From contig NZ_JBQKLI010000002.1 of assembly GCF_052116305.1 (NCBI RefSeq), forward strand, positions 1 through 64,000: a DNA stretch of 64,000 nt. Reading direction: 5' to 3'. This stretch comes from JBQKLI01 sp012798975 (lineage in GTDB: Bacteria; Bacillota; Clostridia; Tissierellales; Peptoniphilaceae). How positions within the stretch are numbered: position 1 is the stretch's first letter; every line of letters starts with the position of its first letter. The translations under genes and the position numbers were made by a program. This document shows positions 1 to 7,978 of this stretch, piece after piece. The notes beneath the pieces were generated by a model. That model did not search any database and was not told the origin of the DNA. It saw only the letters and a list, made by a program, of their open reading frames with translations.

Positions 1-402
<402 letters not shown>

Positions 403-652
403 ATGTTTTGAGTTTAATTGCTCATTTTCGACTGAAGCCCTAATCCAAATCTATGATTTGGTAATAGGTCTCATGCAACTCGTTTCCCAAGAACTGATTT
501 GTGTCAGTGATTGGTTGAAACGATCTGCCATACTGGTCTTTTTTAATTCTTTACACCGAATTTATTGTGTTTGTACAAATGTACATCTGCTCAAAGTTTC
601 TATGTTATTCTCTTGTTCAGGTTCCGCCGCTCTTTCAAGCGACAACTTCTTA
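403..652 (-). other. rRNA operon leader (precursor region)
   Basis: This is the transcribed leader between the rRNA promoter at 653-681 and mature 16S. It holds a short perfect hairpin at 444-460 (CCAAATC, three-base loop, GATTTGG). Possible coding frames across it have no ribosome-binding site and look like chance. Leaders of this kind normally carry antitermination and RNase III processing signals; I could not identify a clear boxA. Confidence 0.7.
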
Positions 653-681
653 AGTATATCAGGATTATTTATCCTTGTCAA
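653..681 (-). promoter_or_regulatory. rRNA operon promoter
   Basis: On the minus strand a perfect -35 TTGACA (676-681) and a -10 TATACT (653-658) are separated by exactly 17 bp, with a very A/T-rich stretch just upstream (682-725) that would serve as an UP element. It sits about 250 bp before 16S and is the strongest promoter match seen on this side of the window. Confidence 0.85.
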
Positions 682-741
682 CACTTTTTTTTGAAGTTTT
701 TTTGAGTTTTTATTATTTTTAACTTTTAATCTCTTCAAATT

Positions 742-765
742 AAAAGGCACTCACTCTCGAGTGCC
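742..765 (-). terminator. Second hairpin between ldt and the rRNA promoter
   Basis: A 7-bp stem GGCACTC/GAGTGCC with a six-base loop (746-765), followed on the minus strand by TTTTAATTT. It lies between the L,D-transpeptidase terminator and the rRNA promoter, so it probably acts as a back-up terminator that insulates the rRNA promoter from read-through. Confidence 0.55.
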
Positions 766-855
766 TAATCATAATATCAATATTCTAAAACTTTGTCAAG
801 AGTTTTTTACAAATATTTTTCCTGATCTTTTTCTAGATCTAACCTATATGATATC

Positions 856-890
856 AAAAAAGACTCTGCAGCTTTCGTCTTAGAGTCTTT
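856..890 (-). terminator. Intrinsic terminator of the L,D-transpeptidase gene
   Basis: A 9-bp stem AAAGACTCT/AGAGTCTTT with a ~14-nt loop, followed on the minus strand by a T run. It begins seven bases after the transpeptidase stop codon. Confidence 0.85.
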
Positions 891-896
891 CTTTAT

Positions 897-2243
897 TTAA
901 GAGTGATAAACGATCACTGGTGTTCCTAATTCTACACTATCAAATATTGCTTTTACTTTAGAATAAGGTGTATTAATACAGCCGTGGCTTCCGTTGCCGT
1001 AGTAGATACCTCCACCGTAGGAGCTTCTATAATTTACATCATGGATTCCGATACCTGAGTAATTAATCGGTATCCAGAAATTGACTGGTACGTTGTATCT
1101 GGTTTTCCCGTCAAAATTAAGACCTCGAAGTCTTCTGTTACGTTCTTTAGACCATACTTTGAAGGTTCCTGTTGGTGTTGCAGCGCCTTTTGTAGGATCC
1201 CCTGTTACAACTGCTGTTTCCACTGCTAGTTCTCCATCTTTATAGTACCACATCTTTTGTCTTGATAAGTCAAGCTCAACATATGTTTTTCCGATATCGT
1301 CGTCTCCGCTAGCCATCGCTGTTTCTGTGTATACCGGCTTTATGGTTCCGCTTTCAACTTTTGCAATTTGATCTTTTACTAAAGCTGTTGTTTCGTCTAC
1401 ATTCATCTGCCATCCGTAGATGCCGCCTTTTACAGTTACTTCACCAACACCTGTTGCATTAAAAGTACGTTCGCTTCCTAATGTATCGTATTTAATAGCT
1501 AGGTTTTTTACATAATCTCGTAATTTCGCTGGATCAGGCTCATAGTTGTTTTCTTTATCTAAGATTGCAATTAGTTCGTCACCTGTTAACACTTCTTTGT
1601 TTTCACCAAGATCGAAGGTGATTTCCGTTGTATTCCAGGTATTTAATTTCTGTACACTTTTCTCTAATTCTTCATTTCCTTTTGTTACAGATGGCTGTTT
1701 ATATTCTTCATTTAGTTCTACTTTTTCATTCAAGGCTACGAAATTATTAATGATAGTGCTTTTTAACTTATCCATATCCAAGGAATTACCGTATACTTGA
1801 TCGGTTACTTGATAACTGCCATCTACTTTTTCTATGGTTGCATTGATCGGTTCTTGTACATTCTTGAACAGATCAGAATTTTCTAATAACTCGTTCAATT
1901 TTTTATCATTCCATGAAGGTTTATAATCGACAGTATATTCGTCCTTTGTAAAGAATGCTGCCGGCCATGTGAAGGCATTTTGATTTAACCGTGTATCTTT
2001 TGGTATGTCAATGCTGTATGCTATGGATTCTGAGGGAATAATTGCTTCTTTTTCATCTTTTCCTACTGCTGTTACGGTAAAGCTGTCTACATTTCGGTCT
2101 AACGCTGTAGACTTGTCATTAAAACTTCGGTTCTCTTCGTTAATAAATGTGTTTGGTAATGTGTAAAAATTGAAATATCCAACTCCTGCCAGATAAACAA
2201 TCAATATTGCCGATACAATACCTATTACTATTTTTTTTGTCAT
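897..2243 (-). CDS. L,D-transpeptidase (YkuD family) with peptidoglycan-binding-like N-terminal half
   Basis: This 448-residue protein has an N-terminal membrane anchor (about residues 4-30), a long extracytoplasmic middle that resembles the putative peptidoglycan-binding domain found before YkuD domains in Clostridia, and a C-terminal L,D-transpeptidase domain (about 320-447). The catalytic signature is visible: a conserved His in GIGIHDV, then GSHGCINTP with the nucleophilic Cys. The family forms 3-3 cross-links in peptidoglycan, or attaches proteins to it, on the outer face of the membrane. It is monocistronic: own promoter (2296-2324) and terminator. The ATG is preceded by AATAGGAGACGC, a usable ribosome-binding site. 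The catalytic call is secure; the physiological role is inferred. Confidence 0.93.
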   Translation of the reverse strand: MTKKIVIGIVSAILIVYLAGVGYFNFYTLPNTFINEENRSFNDKSTALDRNVDSFTVTAVGKDEKEAIIPSESIAYSIDIPKDTRLNQNAFTWPAAFFTKDEYTVDYKPSWNDKKLNELLENSDLFKNVQEPINATIEKVDGSYQVTDQVYGNSLDMDKLKSTIINNFVALNEKVELNEEYKQPSVTKGNEELEKSVQKLNTWNTTEITFDLGENKEVLTGDELIAILDKENNYEPDPAKLRDYVKNLAIKYDTLGSERTFNATGVGEVTVKGGIYGWQMNVDETTALVKDQIAKVESGTIKPVYTETAMASGDDDIGKTYVELDLSRQKMWYYKDGELAVETAVVTGDPTKGAATPTGTFKVWSKERNRRLRGLNFDGKTRYNVPVNFWIPINYSGIGIHDVNYRSSYGGGIYYGNGSHGCINTPYSKVKAIFDSVELGTPVIVYHS

Positions 2244-2295
2244 TGCGTCTCCTATTTTTATTACCTATTAAATTACTGGTATTACCATCTCATTT

Positions 2296-2324
2296 ATTAT
2301 ACTAAAAATCCTCCTTCCCTTCAA
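2296..2324 (-). promoter_or_regulatory. Promoter of ldt, overlapping the rpsD terminator
   Basis: On the minus strand TTGAAG (2319-2324), 17 bp, TATAAT (2296-2301). The -35 hexamer lies in the loop/3' arm of the rpsD terminator hairpin and the spacer covers the rest of that arm and its T run. Terminator and next promoter therefore share the same 30 bp. Confidence 0.7.
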
Positions 2325-2338
2325 TAGGGTTGGAGGAT
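2304..2338 (-). terminator. Intrinsic terminator of rpsD
   Basis: Two-part stem ATCCTCC-AA-CCCT / AGGG-AA-GGAGGAT with a five-base loop and a minus-strand T run. It lies directly after the rpsD stop and overlaps the promoter of the next gene. Confidence 0.85.
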
Positions 2339-2344
2339 CTTTTA

Positions 2345-2938
2345 TTATAATTTTGAGTAGTACTCAACAACTAGAGATTCTGTAATTTCAATTGGTACTT
2401 CATCTCTTTCTGGTGATCTTTCTAGCGTTACTGTATAGTTATCTTCTTTTGAAAGATATGGATAACCGCCTTTTAACTCAGATTCGTAATTTTCTTTGAA
2501 CATTTCAACTTTTTGTGATTTTTCTCTTAAGCTAAGTTTATCTCCAACTTGTACTTCGAAAGAAGGAATATTAACTTTTTTACCGTTTACGAGAACATGT
2601 CCATGAACTACCATTTGTCTAGCTTGTCTAATTGAAGACGCAAAGCCAGCTCTATACACTAGATTGTCTAAGCGAACTTCAAGTAATTTGATTAACTCTT
2701 CCCCTGTATTTCCTTCAGCTTTGTAAGCTTTATCGAAATAAGAGCGGAATTGTTTCTCCATTACTCCATAGTAAGCACGCAATCTTTGTTTTTCTAGCAG
2801 CTGTGTACCATATTCTGTAAGTTTTTTGTCATCTCTTCCTAAACCTTTGCCCATTCTTTTGCTAGCTTTAGGATGTCCGCATACATTTAAACCAAGTCTT
2901 CTAGATTGTTTGAATCTAGGTCCCATCATTTTTGCCAT
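2345..2938 (-). CDS. rpsD: 30S ribosomal protein S4 (zinc-free form, relocated)
   Basis: S4 is a primary 16S binder that nucleates the 30S body. The 197-residue protein has the N-terminal S4 region and an S4 RNA-binding domain (about residues 90-150, around LEVRLDNLVYRAGFASSIRQ). The N-terminus has a single Cys (about residue 20), so it lacks the four-Cys zinc ribbon of the C+ form. In most Clostridia rpsD lies between rpsK and rpoA; here it is downstream of rplQ, with its own promoter (2999-3027) and terminators on both sides. In relatives S4 represses its own gene through the mRNA leader, and the ~60-nt leader here carries an inverted repeat. Identity is secure; autoregulation is inferred. 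Confidence 0.97.
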   Translation of the reverse strand: MAKMMGPRFKQSRRLGLNVCGHPKASKRMGKGLGRDDKKLTEYGTQLLEKQRLRAYYGVMEKQFRSYFDKAYKAEGNTGEELIKLLEVRLDNLVYRAGFASSIRQARQMVVHGHVLVNGKKVNIPSFEVQVGDKLSLREKSQKVEMFKENYESELKGGYPYLSKEDNYTVTLERSPERDEVPIEITESLVVEYYSKL

Positions 2939-2970
2939 ATTTTATATTCTCTCCATTAAAAAATTATTTT

Positions 2971-3020
2971 GCCGCGATAATTTTTTAAGCCAGTAATAAT
3001 GATACCACTTTATTATCGCA
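2971..3020 (-). promoter_or_regulatory. Inverted repeat over the rpsD promoter and leader
   Basis: The + strand has GCGATAA (2974-2980) and TTATCGC (3013-3019) as a 7-bp inverted repeat enclosing 32 nt, with AGTaATaatgATacCACT-like complementarity inside. It covers the -10 and start of the transcript. It may be a regulator site or part of an S4-binding leader; which one is not clear from sequence. Confidence 0.4.
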
Positions 3021-3027
3021 TTTTCAA
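2999..3027 (-). promoter_or_regulatory. rpsD promoter
   Basis: On the minus strand TTGAAA (3022-3027), 17 bp, TATCAT (2999-3004), located right after the rplQ terminator. This shows rpsD is a separate transcription unit from the alpha operon. Confidence 0.75.
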
Positions 3028-3040
3028 GCCTTTTACATTA

Positions 3041-3069
3041 AAAAAAGGGATTAAGTGAAACCCAATCCC
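3041..3069 (-). terminator. Terminator at the end of the rplQ transcript
   Basis: Stem GGGATT/AATCCC (3047-3052 with 3064-3069), followed on the minus strand by seven T. It closes the S10-spc-alpha superoperon after rplQ. Confidence 0.75.
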
Positions 3070-3075
3070 AAATTC

Positions 3076-3420
3076 TTAATCTACTAATTCTAAGATACAC
3101 ATCTCAGCACCGTCGCCTTGGCGAGGTCCTAATTTAAGAATTCTAGTATATCCGCCATTACGCTCGCTGTACTGAGGCGCAATTTCTTCGAATAATTTAT
3201 GAACAGTAGCATCTTTGTAGATATATGCAGAGGCTTGTCTTCTTGCATGCAAATCTCCTCTTTTACCTAAAGTGATCATTTTTTCTGCTACTTTTCTTGT
3301 TTCTTTAGCACGAGTTACAGTAGTTTGAATTCTACCTTCTTCGAATAAAGATTGAACTTGATTTCTCAACATTCCATCTCTATGGTCTGCTCTACGACCT
3401 AATTTTCTATATCCTGCCAT
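3076..3420 (-). CDS. rplQ: 50S ribosomal protein L17
   Basis: A 114-residue protein with the conserved L17 start MAGYRKLGRRADHRDGMLRN, at the normal Firmicutes length. It binds the bottom of the large subunit near the exit tunnel. It follows rpoA by 12 bp with a GGGGG-type ribosome-binding site (AAGGGGGGATTTAG) and is the last gene of the cluster before a terminator. Confidence 0.98.
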   Translation of the reverse strand: MAGYRKLGRRADHRDGMLRNQVQSLFEEGRIQTTVTRAKETRKVAEKMITLGKRGDLHARRQASAYIYKDATVHKLFEEIAPQYSERNGGYTRILKLGPRQGDGAEMCILELVD

Positions 3421-3432
3421 CTAAATCCCCCC

Positions 3433-4377
3433 TTACTCTTCTTCTGCGAATTCCAATCCCATGCTGTGGATTTTGTCTTCCACTTCTTCTAAGGATTTTT
3501 TACCGAAGTTTTTGATTTTTGCCATTTCGTCTTTAGATTTAGAAACAATATCACCTACAGTATCGATACTGGCTCTTTTAAGACAATTAAAGCTTCTTAA
3601 TGTAAGATCCAGTTCTTCTACATGTATGGAGTAAAGTTCTTCCGTATTGACATCTTCTTCATCTTCAACTACTTCTTTCTCAAAATCACAGTTCGGTAAT
3701 TCTCTGAAGAGTTCAAGATAATTCATAAGAATATCTGCACCTTTAGAAATAGCATCTGGTGCTGTTAATGTCCCGTTTGTCCATACTTCTAAAGTTAATT
3801 TATCAAAGTCTGTTATTTGACCTACTCGAGTGTTCTCGATGCTGTAGTTCATTTTTGTAACAGGTGTAAAGGAAGAGTCTACAGCGATTGTGCCAATAGG
3901 GTCTTCTTCTGACTTATTGAACTCCGCTATTCTATAACCGCTTCCATTTTCTACTCGTACTTGAATATTAATATCTGCATCTTCGTTTAAAGTTGCGATA
4001 TAGTGATCCGGGTTTACTATTTCAACGCTAGAATCTACTGCAAAATCAGCCGCAGTTAAAGCTCCGGGACCTTTCTTTTCTATTTCTAATTCTATAGGTT
4101 CGTCTCCGTATTTGCGTATACAGATTCCTTTTATATTTAAAATAACTTCTGCAACATCTTCGACAACACCAGAAATAGTTGATAATTCATGTAGAACATT
4201 GTCAATTTTTACTTTAGTTATAGCAGCACCTGGTAAAGACGATAATAACACTCTTCGCAAACTATTGCCAAGAGTTGTTCCAAAACCGCGCTCTAATGGC
4301 GCAATTATAAACTTACCACAATTTTCATTCTCAACAACATCTATAATTTCAATTTTTGTATTCAAATTTTCTGTCAT
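3433..4377 (-). CDS. rpoA: RNA polymerase alpha subunit
   Basis: A 314-residue alpha subunit. The N-terminal dimerisation/assembly domain (about 1-230) includes GFGTTLGNSLRRVLLSSLPG. An acidic linker (EKEVVEDEEDVNTEE) follows, then the C-terminal DNA/activator-binding helix-hairpin-helix domain (about 250-310, LRSFNCLKRASIDTVGDI). In Clostridia it normally follows rpsD. Here rpsD is gone and a ~260-bp gap with its own promoter and structured leader replaces it. rpoA and rplQ can therefore be transcribed apart from the rest of the cluster. The ATG has AAGGAGGGG upstream. Confidence 0.98.
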   Translation of the reverse strand: MTENLNTKIEIIDVVENENCGKFIIAPLERGFGTTLGNSLRRVLLSSLPGAAITKVKIDNVLHELSTISGVVEDVAEVILNIKGICIRKYGDEPIELEIEKKGPGALTAADFAVDSSVEIVNPDHYIATLNEDADINIQVRVENGSGYRIAEFNKSEEDPIGTIAVDSSFTPVTKMNYSIENTRVGQITDFDKLTLEVWTNGTLTAPDAISKGADILMNYLELFRELPNCDFEKEVVEDEEDVNTEELYSIHVEELDLTLRSFNCLKRASIDTVGDIVSKSKDEMAKIKNFGKKSLEEVEDKIHSMGLEFAEEE

Positions 4378-4402
4378 AGACCAACCCCTCCTTAAATTAT
4401 AA

Positions 4403-4507
4403 GTCTATTTCATTGAGGGTAACTGAATTGTATGAAAGTATTAGCAATACTTTCTTCACATGAAAAAAGAACTTAACCAAAGTTACAGTATTACCCTTTG
4501 ACTTTCT
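4403..4507 (-). promoter_or_regulatory. Structured 5' leader of rpoA
   Basis: The transcript from the promoter at 4526-4554 would carry two nested elements before the rpoA ribosome-binding site. The outer helix pairs GGGTAACTG (about 4417-4425) with CAG..TTACCC (about 4485-4497). Inside it is a perfect 9-bp hairpin GAAAGTATT/AATACTTTC around 4434-4454. There is no terminator-like T run, so control, if any, would act on translation. A ribosomal-protein or alpha-operon type leader is possible; no known family was recognised. Confidence 0.5.
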
Positions 4508-4525
4508 CTTTTTTATTAATTCCTC

Positions 4526-4554
4526 TTATAAGTTTTCATAAGTTTAAAAGTCAA
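4526..4554 (-). promoter_or_regulatory. Internal promoter of rpoA-rplQ
   Basis: On the minus strand TTGACT (4549-4554), 17 bp, TTATAA (4526-4531). It lies in the gap left by the absent rpsD and would drive rpoA and rplQ independently. Confidence 0.65.
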
Positions 4555-4559
4555 ATGTA

Positions 4560-4629
4560 GGGACCTGTAACGTCGATCGGCCGAGAATAAATCTCAATCT
4601 GTCTCGATTATATATCGCAGACAGGCCCC
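4560..4629 (-). other. Long-range hairpin between rpsK and the rpoA promoter
   Basis: GGGACCTGT (4560-4568) pairs with ACAGGCCCC (4621-4629) with one mismatch. The enclosed 52 nt contain further short complementarity (GAGA/TCTC segments near 4583-4604). It begins just after the rpsK stop codon. No U-run follows on the minus strand, so it looks like a processing or mRNA-stability structure rather than a terminator. Confidence 0.45.
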
Positions 4630-4640
4630 GTATATTCGGA

Positions 4641-5039
4641 TTAAACTCTTCTTCTTTTAGGTGGTCTGCAACCATTATGTGGTATAGGAGTAACATCTTT
4701 AATTAGATTTACTTCTAAACCTGATGCTTGAAGTGATCTAATTGCCGCTTCACGTCCTGATCCTGGTCCTTTAACATATACTTCTACGCTTTTTAATCCA
4801 TGTTCCATTGCTTTGCGAGCCGCTTCTTGAGCCGCTTCCTGTGCTGCAAATGGAGTAGATTTTTTTGAACCTCTAAAGCCTAATTGTCCTGCAGAAGCCC
4901 ATGATATTACGTTACCATTAAGATCTGTCAAAGTTACCATTGTATTATTAAAGGTAGATACGATATGTGCCTGACCTTTTTCGATATGTTTACGCTCTCT
5001 TCTTCTTACGCGAGTAGATTTTTGCTTATTAGCAGCCAA
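4641..5039 (-). CDS. rpsK: 30S ribosomal protein S11
   Basis: A 132-residue S11 with the conserved GHIVSTFNNTMVTLTD-type core and the C-terminal DVTPIPHNGCRPPKRRRV tail; it forms part of the 30S platform near the E site. A strong AAAGGAGGGAAATTTCG ribosome-binding site precedes the ATG, 19 bp after rpsM. It is followed by a structured gap instead of rpsD. Confidence 0.98.
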   Translation of the reverse strand: MAANKQKSTRVRRRERKHIEKGQAHIVSTFNNTMVTLTDLNGNVISWASAGQLGFRGSKKSTPFAAQEAAQEAARKAMEHGLKSVEVYVKGPGSGREAAIRSLQASGLEVNLIKDVTPIPHNGCRPPKRRRV

Positions 5040-5058
5040 CGAAATTTCCCTCCTTTAC

Positions 5059-5403
5059 CTATTTCTTAGGACCTTTACGTGTCCTTGCATTGTTTTTAGT
5101 ATGTTGTCCTCTTACAGGAAGACCTCTTTTATGTCTCATGCCTCTATAGCAGTTGATTTCTCTAAGACGCTTAATATCCATAGCGATTTGACGTCTTAAA
5201 TCCCCTTCTACATGATAATTATCAAGCTCAGTTCTAATAGCAGATAATTCTGATTCTGTAAGATCTTTCACTTTAGTATCTGGATTGATACCGCAGCTGT
5301 TTAGAATTTCATTAGAACGTGCTCTTCCAACTCCGTAGATAGCAGTTAGTCCAATTTCAACTCTTTTTTCTCTTGGTAAGTCTACACCTTGAATTCTTGC
5401 CAC
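5059..5403 (-). CDS. rpsM: 30S ribosomal protein S13
   Basis: A 114-residue S13, shorter than the usual 120-125. It starts MARIQGVDLPREKRVEIGLT and ends in the basic tail GQHTKNNARTRKGPKK, which contacts P-site tRNA. It lies between rpmJ (24-bp gap) and rpsK. The ribosome-binding site is GGAGGTGACAATTAAGTG-like, 8-10 bases before the ATG. Confidence 0.98.
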   Translation of the reverse strand: MARIQGVDLPREKRVEIGLTAIYGVGRARSNEILNSCGINPDTKVKDLTESELSAIRTELDNYHVEGDLRRQIAMDIKRLREINCYRGMRHKRGLPVRGQHTKNNARTRKGPKK

Positions 5404-5427
5404 TTAATTGTCACCTCCGTGGGTATA

Positions 5428-5541
5428 TTATCCTTGTCTTTGTTTATGTTTAGGATTGTCACAGATAACCATGACTCTGCCTTTTCTTTTAATAACTTTG
5501 CACTTTTCGCACATTTTTTTTACAGATGGTCTTACTTTCAT
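5428..5541 (-). CDS. rpmJ: 50S ribosomal protein L36 (zinc-binding form)
   Basis: A 37-residue ORF, too short for most ORF filters. It starts MKVRPSVKKMCEKCKVIKRK and ends with CDNPKHKQRQG. The C+ zinc ribbon is complete: Cys11, Cys14, Cys27 and His32. It sits between infA (10-bp gap) and rpsM, the standard position. AGGAGGTTAAGG precedes the ATG. Confidence 0.97.
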   Translation of the reverse strand: MKVRPSVKKMCEKCKVIKRKGRVMVICDNPKHKQRQG

Positions 5542-5551
5542 CCTTAACCTC

Positions 5552-5770
5552 CTACTTGTTTCTCCAAGTAATTCTGCCCTTAGTTAAATCGTAGGGTGAT
5601 AATTCGACGACAACTTTATCTCCTGGTAGGATACGAATATAATGCATTCTTAATTTCCCAGATATATGGGCAGTTATTTCGTGACCATTTTCTAATTCAA
5701 CTTTGAAAATTGTATTAGGCAGCGCTTCTGTCACTTTGCCTTCTACTTCAATGATATCTTTTTTGGCCAT
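5552..5770 (-). CDS. infA: Translation initiation factor IF-1
   Basis: A 72-residue S1/OB-fold protein of exact family length, with MAKKDIIEVEGKV..LPN..F.VEL and the LRMHYIRILPGDKV motif. IF-1 occupies the 30S A site during initiation. It follows the KOW gene by 3 bp and precedes rpmJ. Confidence 0.98.
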   Translation of the reverse strand: MAKKDIIEVEGKVTEALPNTIFKVELENGHEITAHISGKLRMHYIRILPGDKVVVELSPYDLTKGRITWRNK

Positions 5771-5773
5771 TTG

Positions 5774-6046
5774 TTAATGAACCTCCTCATTTTTTTCAAA
5801 CATCTGAATGATCTTTCGAATACGGCAATCATTCACCATTTCTTTTTCATCTATTATTGTCTTGTAATCTTGAAGATGTTTTTCTTTCTTTTTCTTTGGT
5901 TTATCCAGCAGTCTTCTTTTACCATCAACAACTAACACATGAGAATCATCAAAACGGTCAACGACTATCAAAATCTGCCCTTTATCTCTTCCCGCCAAGG
6001 AACGAACAATTTGACCTTTTCTCAATGATGTCATATTAACAATCAT
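5774..6046 (-). CDS. KOW-domain RNA-binding protein (L14e-like)
   Basis: A 90-residue protein with a KOW motif at the N-terminus (about residues 8-35, KGQIVRSLAGRDKGQILIVV), then a Lys-rich segment (LDKPKKKKEKH) and a C-terminal helix. It matches the small KOW protein found between map and infA in many Firmicutes; its exact function is not established, but a ribosome- or RNA-associated role is likely. The start overlaps the adk stop (ATGA), implying translational coupling. The expected methionine aminopeptidase gene (map) is missing on its 5' side. Confidence 0.85.
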   Translation of the reverse strand: MIVNMTSLRKGQIVRSLAGRDKGQILIVVDRFDDSHVLVVDGKRRLLDKPKKKKEKHLQDYKTIIDEKEMVNDCRIRKIIQMFEKNEEVH

Positions 6047-6687
6047 CTATCAAGTTCTTTTTCGATTTCCTCGAATACCTGCGCAATGGAAAGAGTGCCG
6101 TCTACTGAAAATAATAAGTCTTTTTTAGCATAAAAGTCAATCAAAGGCTGAGTTTGTTCTTCATAGACATTAATTCTATTCAAAACAGTTTCTTCCTTGT
6201 CGTCTTCTCTTTGGATAACATCTTTTCCACACTTGTCGCAAATACCTTCTTGTGAAGGAGGATTGTTCTCAACATGGTAAGTTGCACCGCAGCTTAAGCA
6301 GACTCTTCTTCCTGCAAGTCGTTTAACGAGATCATTTTTGTCAACATCGATATTAATCACGCGATCAAGTCTAAGGTCTCTTTTCTCAAGTCCTTCTTCT
6401 AGTGCTTCCGCTTGCTTGATAGTTCGTGGAAAACCGTCTAAAAGAAATCCATCTTTGCAATCTTCTTGATCTAATCGATCCCATACAAGATCTATTGTAA
6501 GTTCATCAGGTACTAATGCTCCCTGATTTAAATATTCTTTTACTTTTTTTCCAAGAGGTGTTTCATTTTTAATATTTGCTCTAAAAATGTCACCTGTTGA
6601 TATATGTTCAATATTATACTTTTTAACCAGATTCGCAGCTTGAGTTCCTTTGCCTGCACCTGGAGGGCCTAATAAGATTAATCTCAT
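6043..6687 (-). CDS. adk: Adenylate kinase (zinc-containing LID)
   Basis: A 214-residue cytoplasmic kinase for ATP + AMP = 2 ADP. The P-loop GPPGAGKGTQA is at residues 7-17, and DGFPRT is near 84-89. The LID carries a four-Cys zinc site (RVCLSCGATYH ... GICDKCG, about 128-154) typical of Gram-positive long-form enzymes. It is 13 bp after secY. Downstream it overlaps the KOW gene by four bases. Confidence 0.98.
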   Translation of the reverse strand: MRLILLGPPGAGKGTQAANLVKKYNIEHISTGDIFRANIKNETPLGKKVKEYLNQGALVPDELTIDLVWDRLDQEDCKDGFLLDGFPRTIKQAEALEEGLEKRDLRLDRVINIDVDKNDLVKRLAGRRVCLSCGATYHVENNPPSQEGICDKCGKDVIQREDDKEETVLNRINVYEEQTQPLIDFYAKKDLLFSVDGTLSIAQVFEEIEKELDR

Positions 6688-6700
6688 AAATTTACTCCTC

Positions 6701-7978
6701 TTATTTCAAGAAACCTTTATAATGTCTCATCGTTAACATTGAATCCATTTGTTTCAACGTGTCAAGAATTACTCCCACAACGATGATTATCGCCGTTCCT
6801 CCGAAGACAATTTCGACTCCTAAAACTTTCGCTAAAAGCATTGGACCCGAAGATACTAATGCTAAACTAAGCGCTCCGATAAAAGTAATTCTATTGGAAA
6901 TTCTTTGTAAATATTCTCCAGTTGATTTCCCAGGTCTTATTCCTGGAATAAATCCACCGTATTGCTGAAGATTTTTAGCATATTCTACTGGATTGAATTG
7001 AATCGCAGTATAGAAATATGCAAACAGTATAATAAGCAGCAAGTTGATGATCGCATAGATAATCAATCCTGATGTTGTTTCTACTGTGAAAATATTTTGT
7101 ACCCAATTAGGCATATCTGTACCGAATAATAGTGCAATGGTATTTGGCAGCTGCAGTATGGATGAGGCAAATATTACCGGCATAACTCCTGCCATATTGA
7201 CTTTTACAGGAATATGCGTTGATTGACCGCCATACATCTTTCTGCCAACGACTCTTTTTGCATACTGTACAGGGATCTTTCTTTCACCCTCATTGACCAT
7301 AACTACTACCCACAATACAAATATTACAATAATTAATAATATTAGTATCTGCCACCACTGAATCAAGCCTGTTTGGAATTGTCTCCATATATTGCCGATT
7401 TGACCTGGAAGCCCTGAAATAATACCTAGGAAGATGATAATGGATATTCCATTACCTACGCCTTTAGCAGTAATCATTTCGCCTAACCAGATTAAGAACA
7501 TTGAACCTGCTACCATCGATAGCAAGATAACAAATCCAGAAAACATACTTTGCTGCACAATCGCTTGCGAGAAAAGTCCATTTACAATTGCATATCCTTC
7601 TATAAAGCCTAAGATTACAGCTCCTATTTTTGTATACTTTCCAATCTTTTTCTTGCCCATTTCACCGTCTCTGGCAATTTCTTGCAGACGCGGTATAGCG
7701 ACAGTTAAAAGCTGGATAATAATAGAAGCAGTAATGAATGGATAGATACTCAGTGCAAAGATACTCATTTGAGATAAACTGTTACCAGATAGCAAATTCA
7801 ATAAATTCAGTATCCCAGTTTGTCCCGCTCCCCCCATAACTTGAGAGACCATTTCTTTATTCATAAATGGAACTGGAATCGCATTTCCTAATCGGAAAAC
7901 TCCAACCATTAATAATGTGAATATCATGCGCTGACGTAACTCTGCAACTGCCCATGCCTTGCGTATGGTTTCAAACAT
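6701..7978 (-). CDS. secY: Protein translocase subunit SecY
   Basis: A 425-residue polytopic membrane protein with about ten transmembrane segments, the pore of the Sec translocon. Recognisable blocks are RLGNAIPVPFMN near the start, GEMITAKGVGNGISIIIFLG, and GFIPGIRPGKSTGEYLQR in the cytoplasmic C5 loop that contacts SecA and the ribosome. The start overlaps the rplO stop (TAATG), so the two are coupled. Confidence 0.98.
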   Translation of the reverse strand: MFETIRKAWAVAELRQRMIFTLLMVGVFRLGNAIPVPFMNKEMVSQVMGGAGQTGILNLLNLLSGNSLSQMSIFALSIYPFITASIIIQLLTVAIPRLQEIARDGEMGKKKIGKYTKIGAVILGFIEGYAIVNGLFSQAIVQQSMFSGFVILLSMVAGSMFLIWLGEMITAKGVGNGISIIIFLGIISGLPGQIGNIWRQFQTGLIQWWQILILLIIVIFVLWVVVMVNEGERKIPVQYAKRVVGRKMYGGQSTHIPVKVNMAGVMPVIFASSILQLPNTIALLFGTDMPNWVQNIFTVETTSGLIIYAIINLLLIILFAYFYTAIQFNPVEYAKNLQQYGGFIPGIRPGKSTGEYLQRISNRITFIGALSLALVSSGPMLLAKVLGVEIVFGGTAIIIVVGVILDTLKQMDSMLTMRHYKGFLK

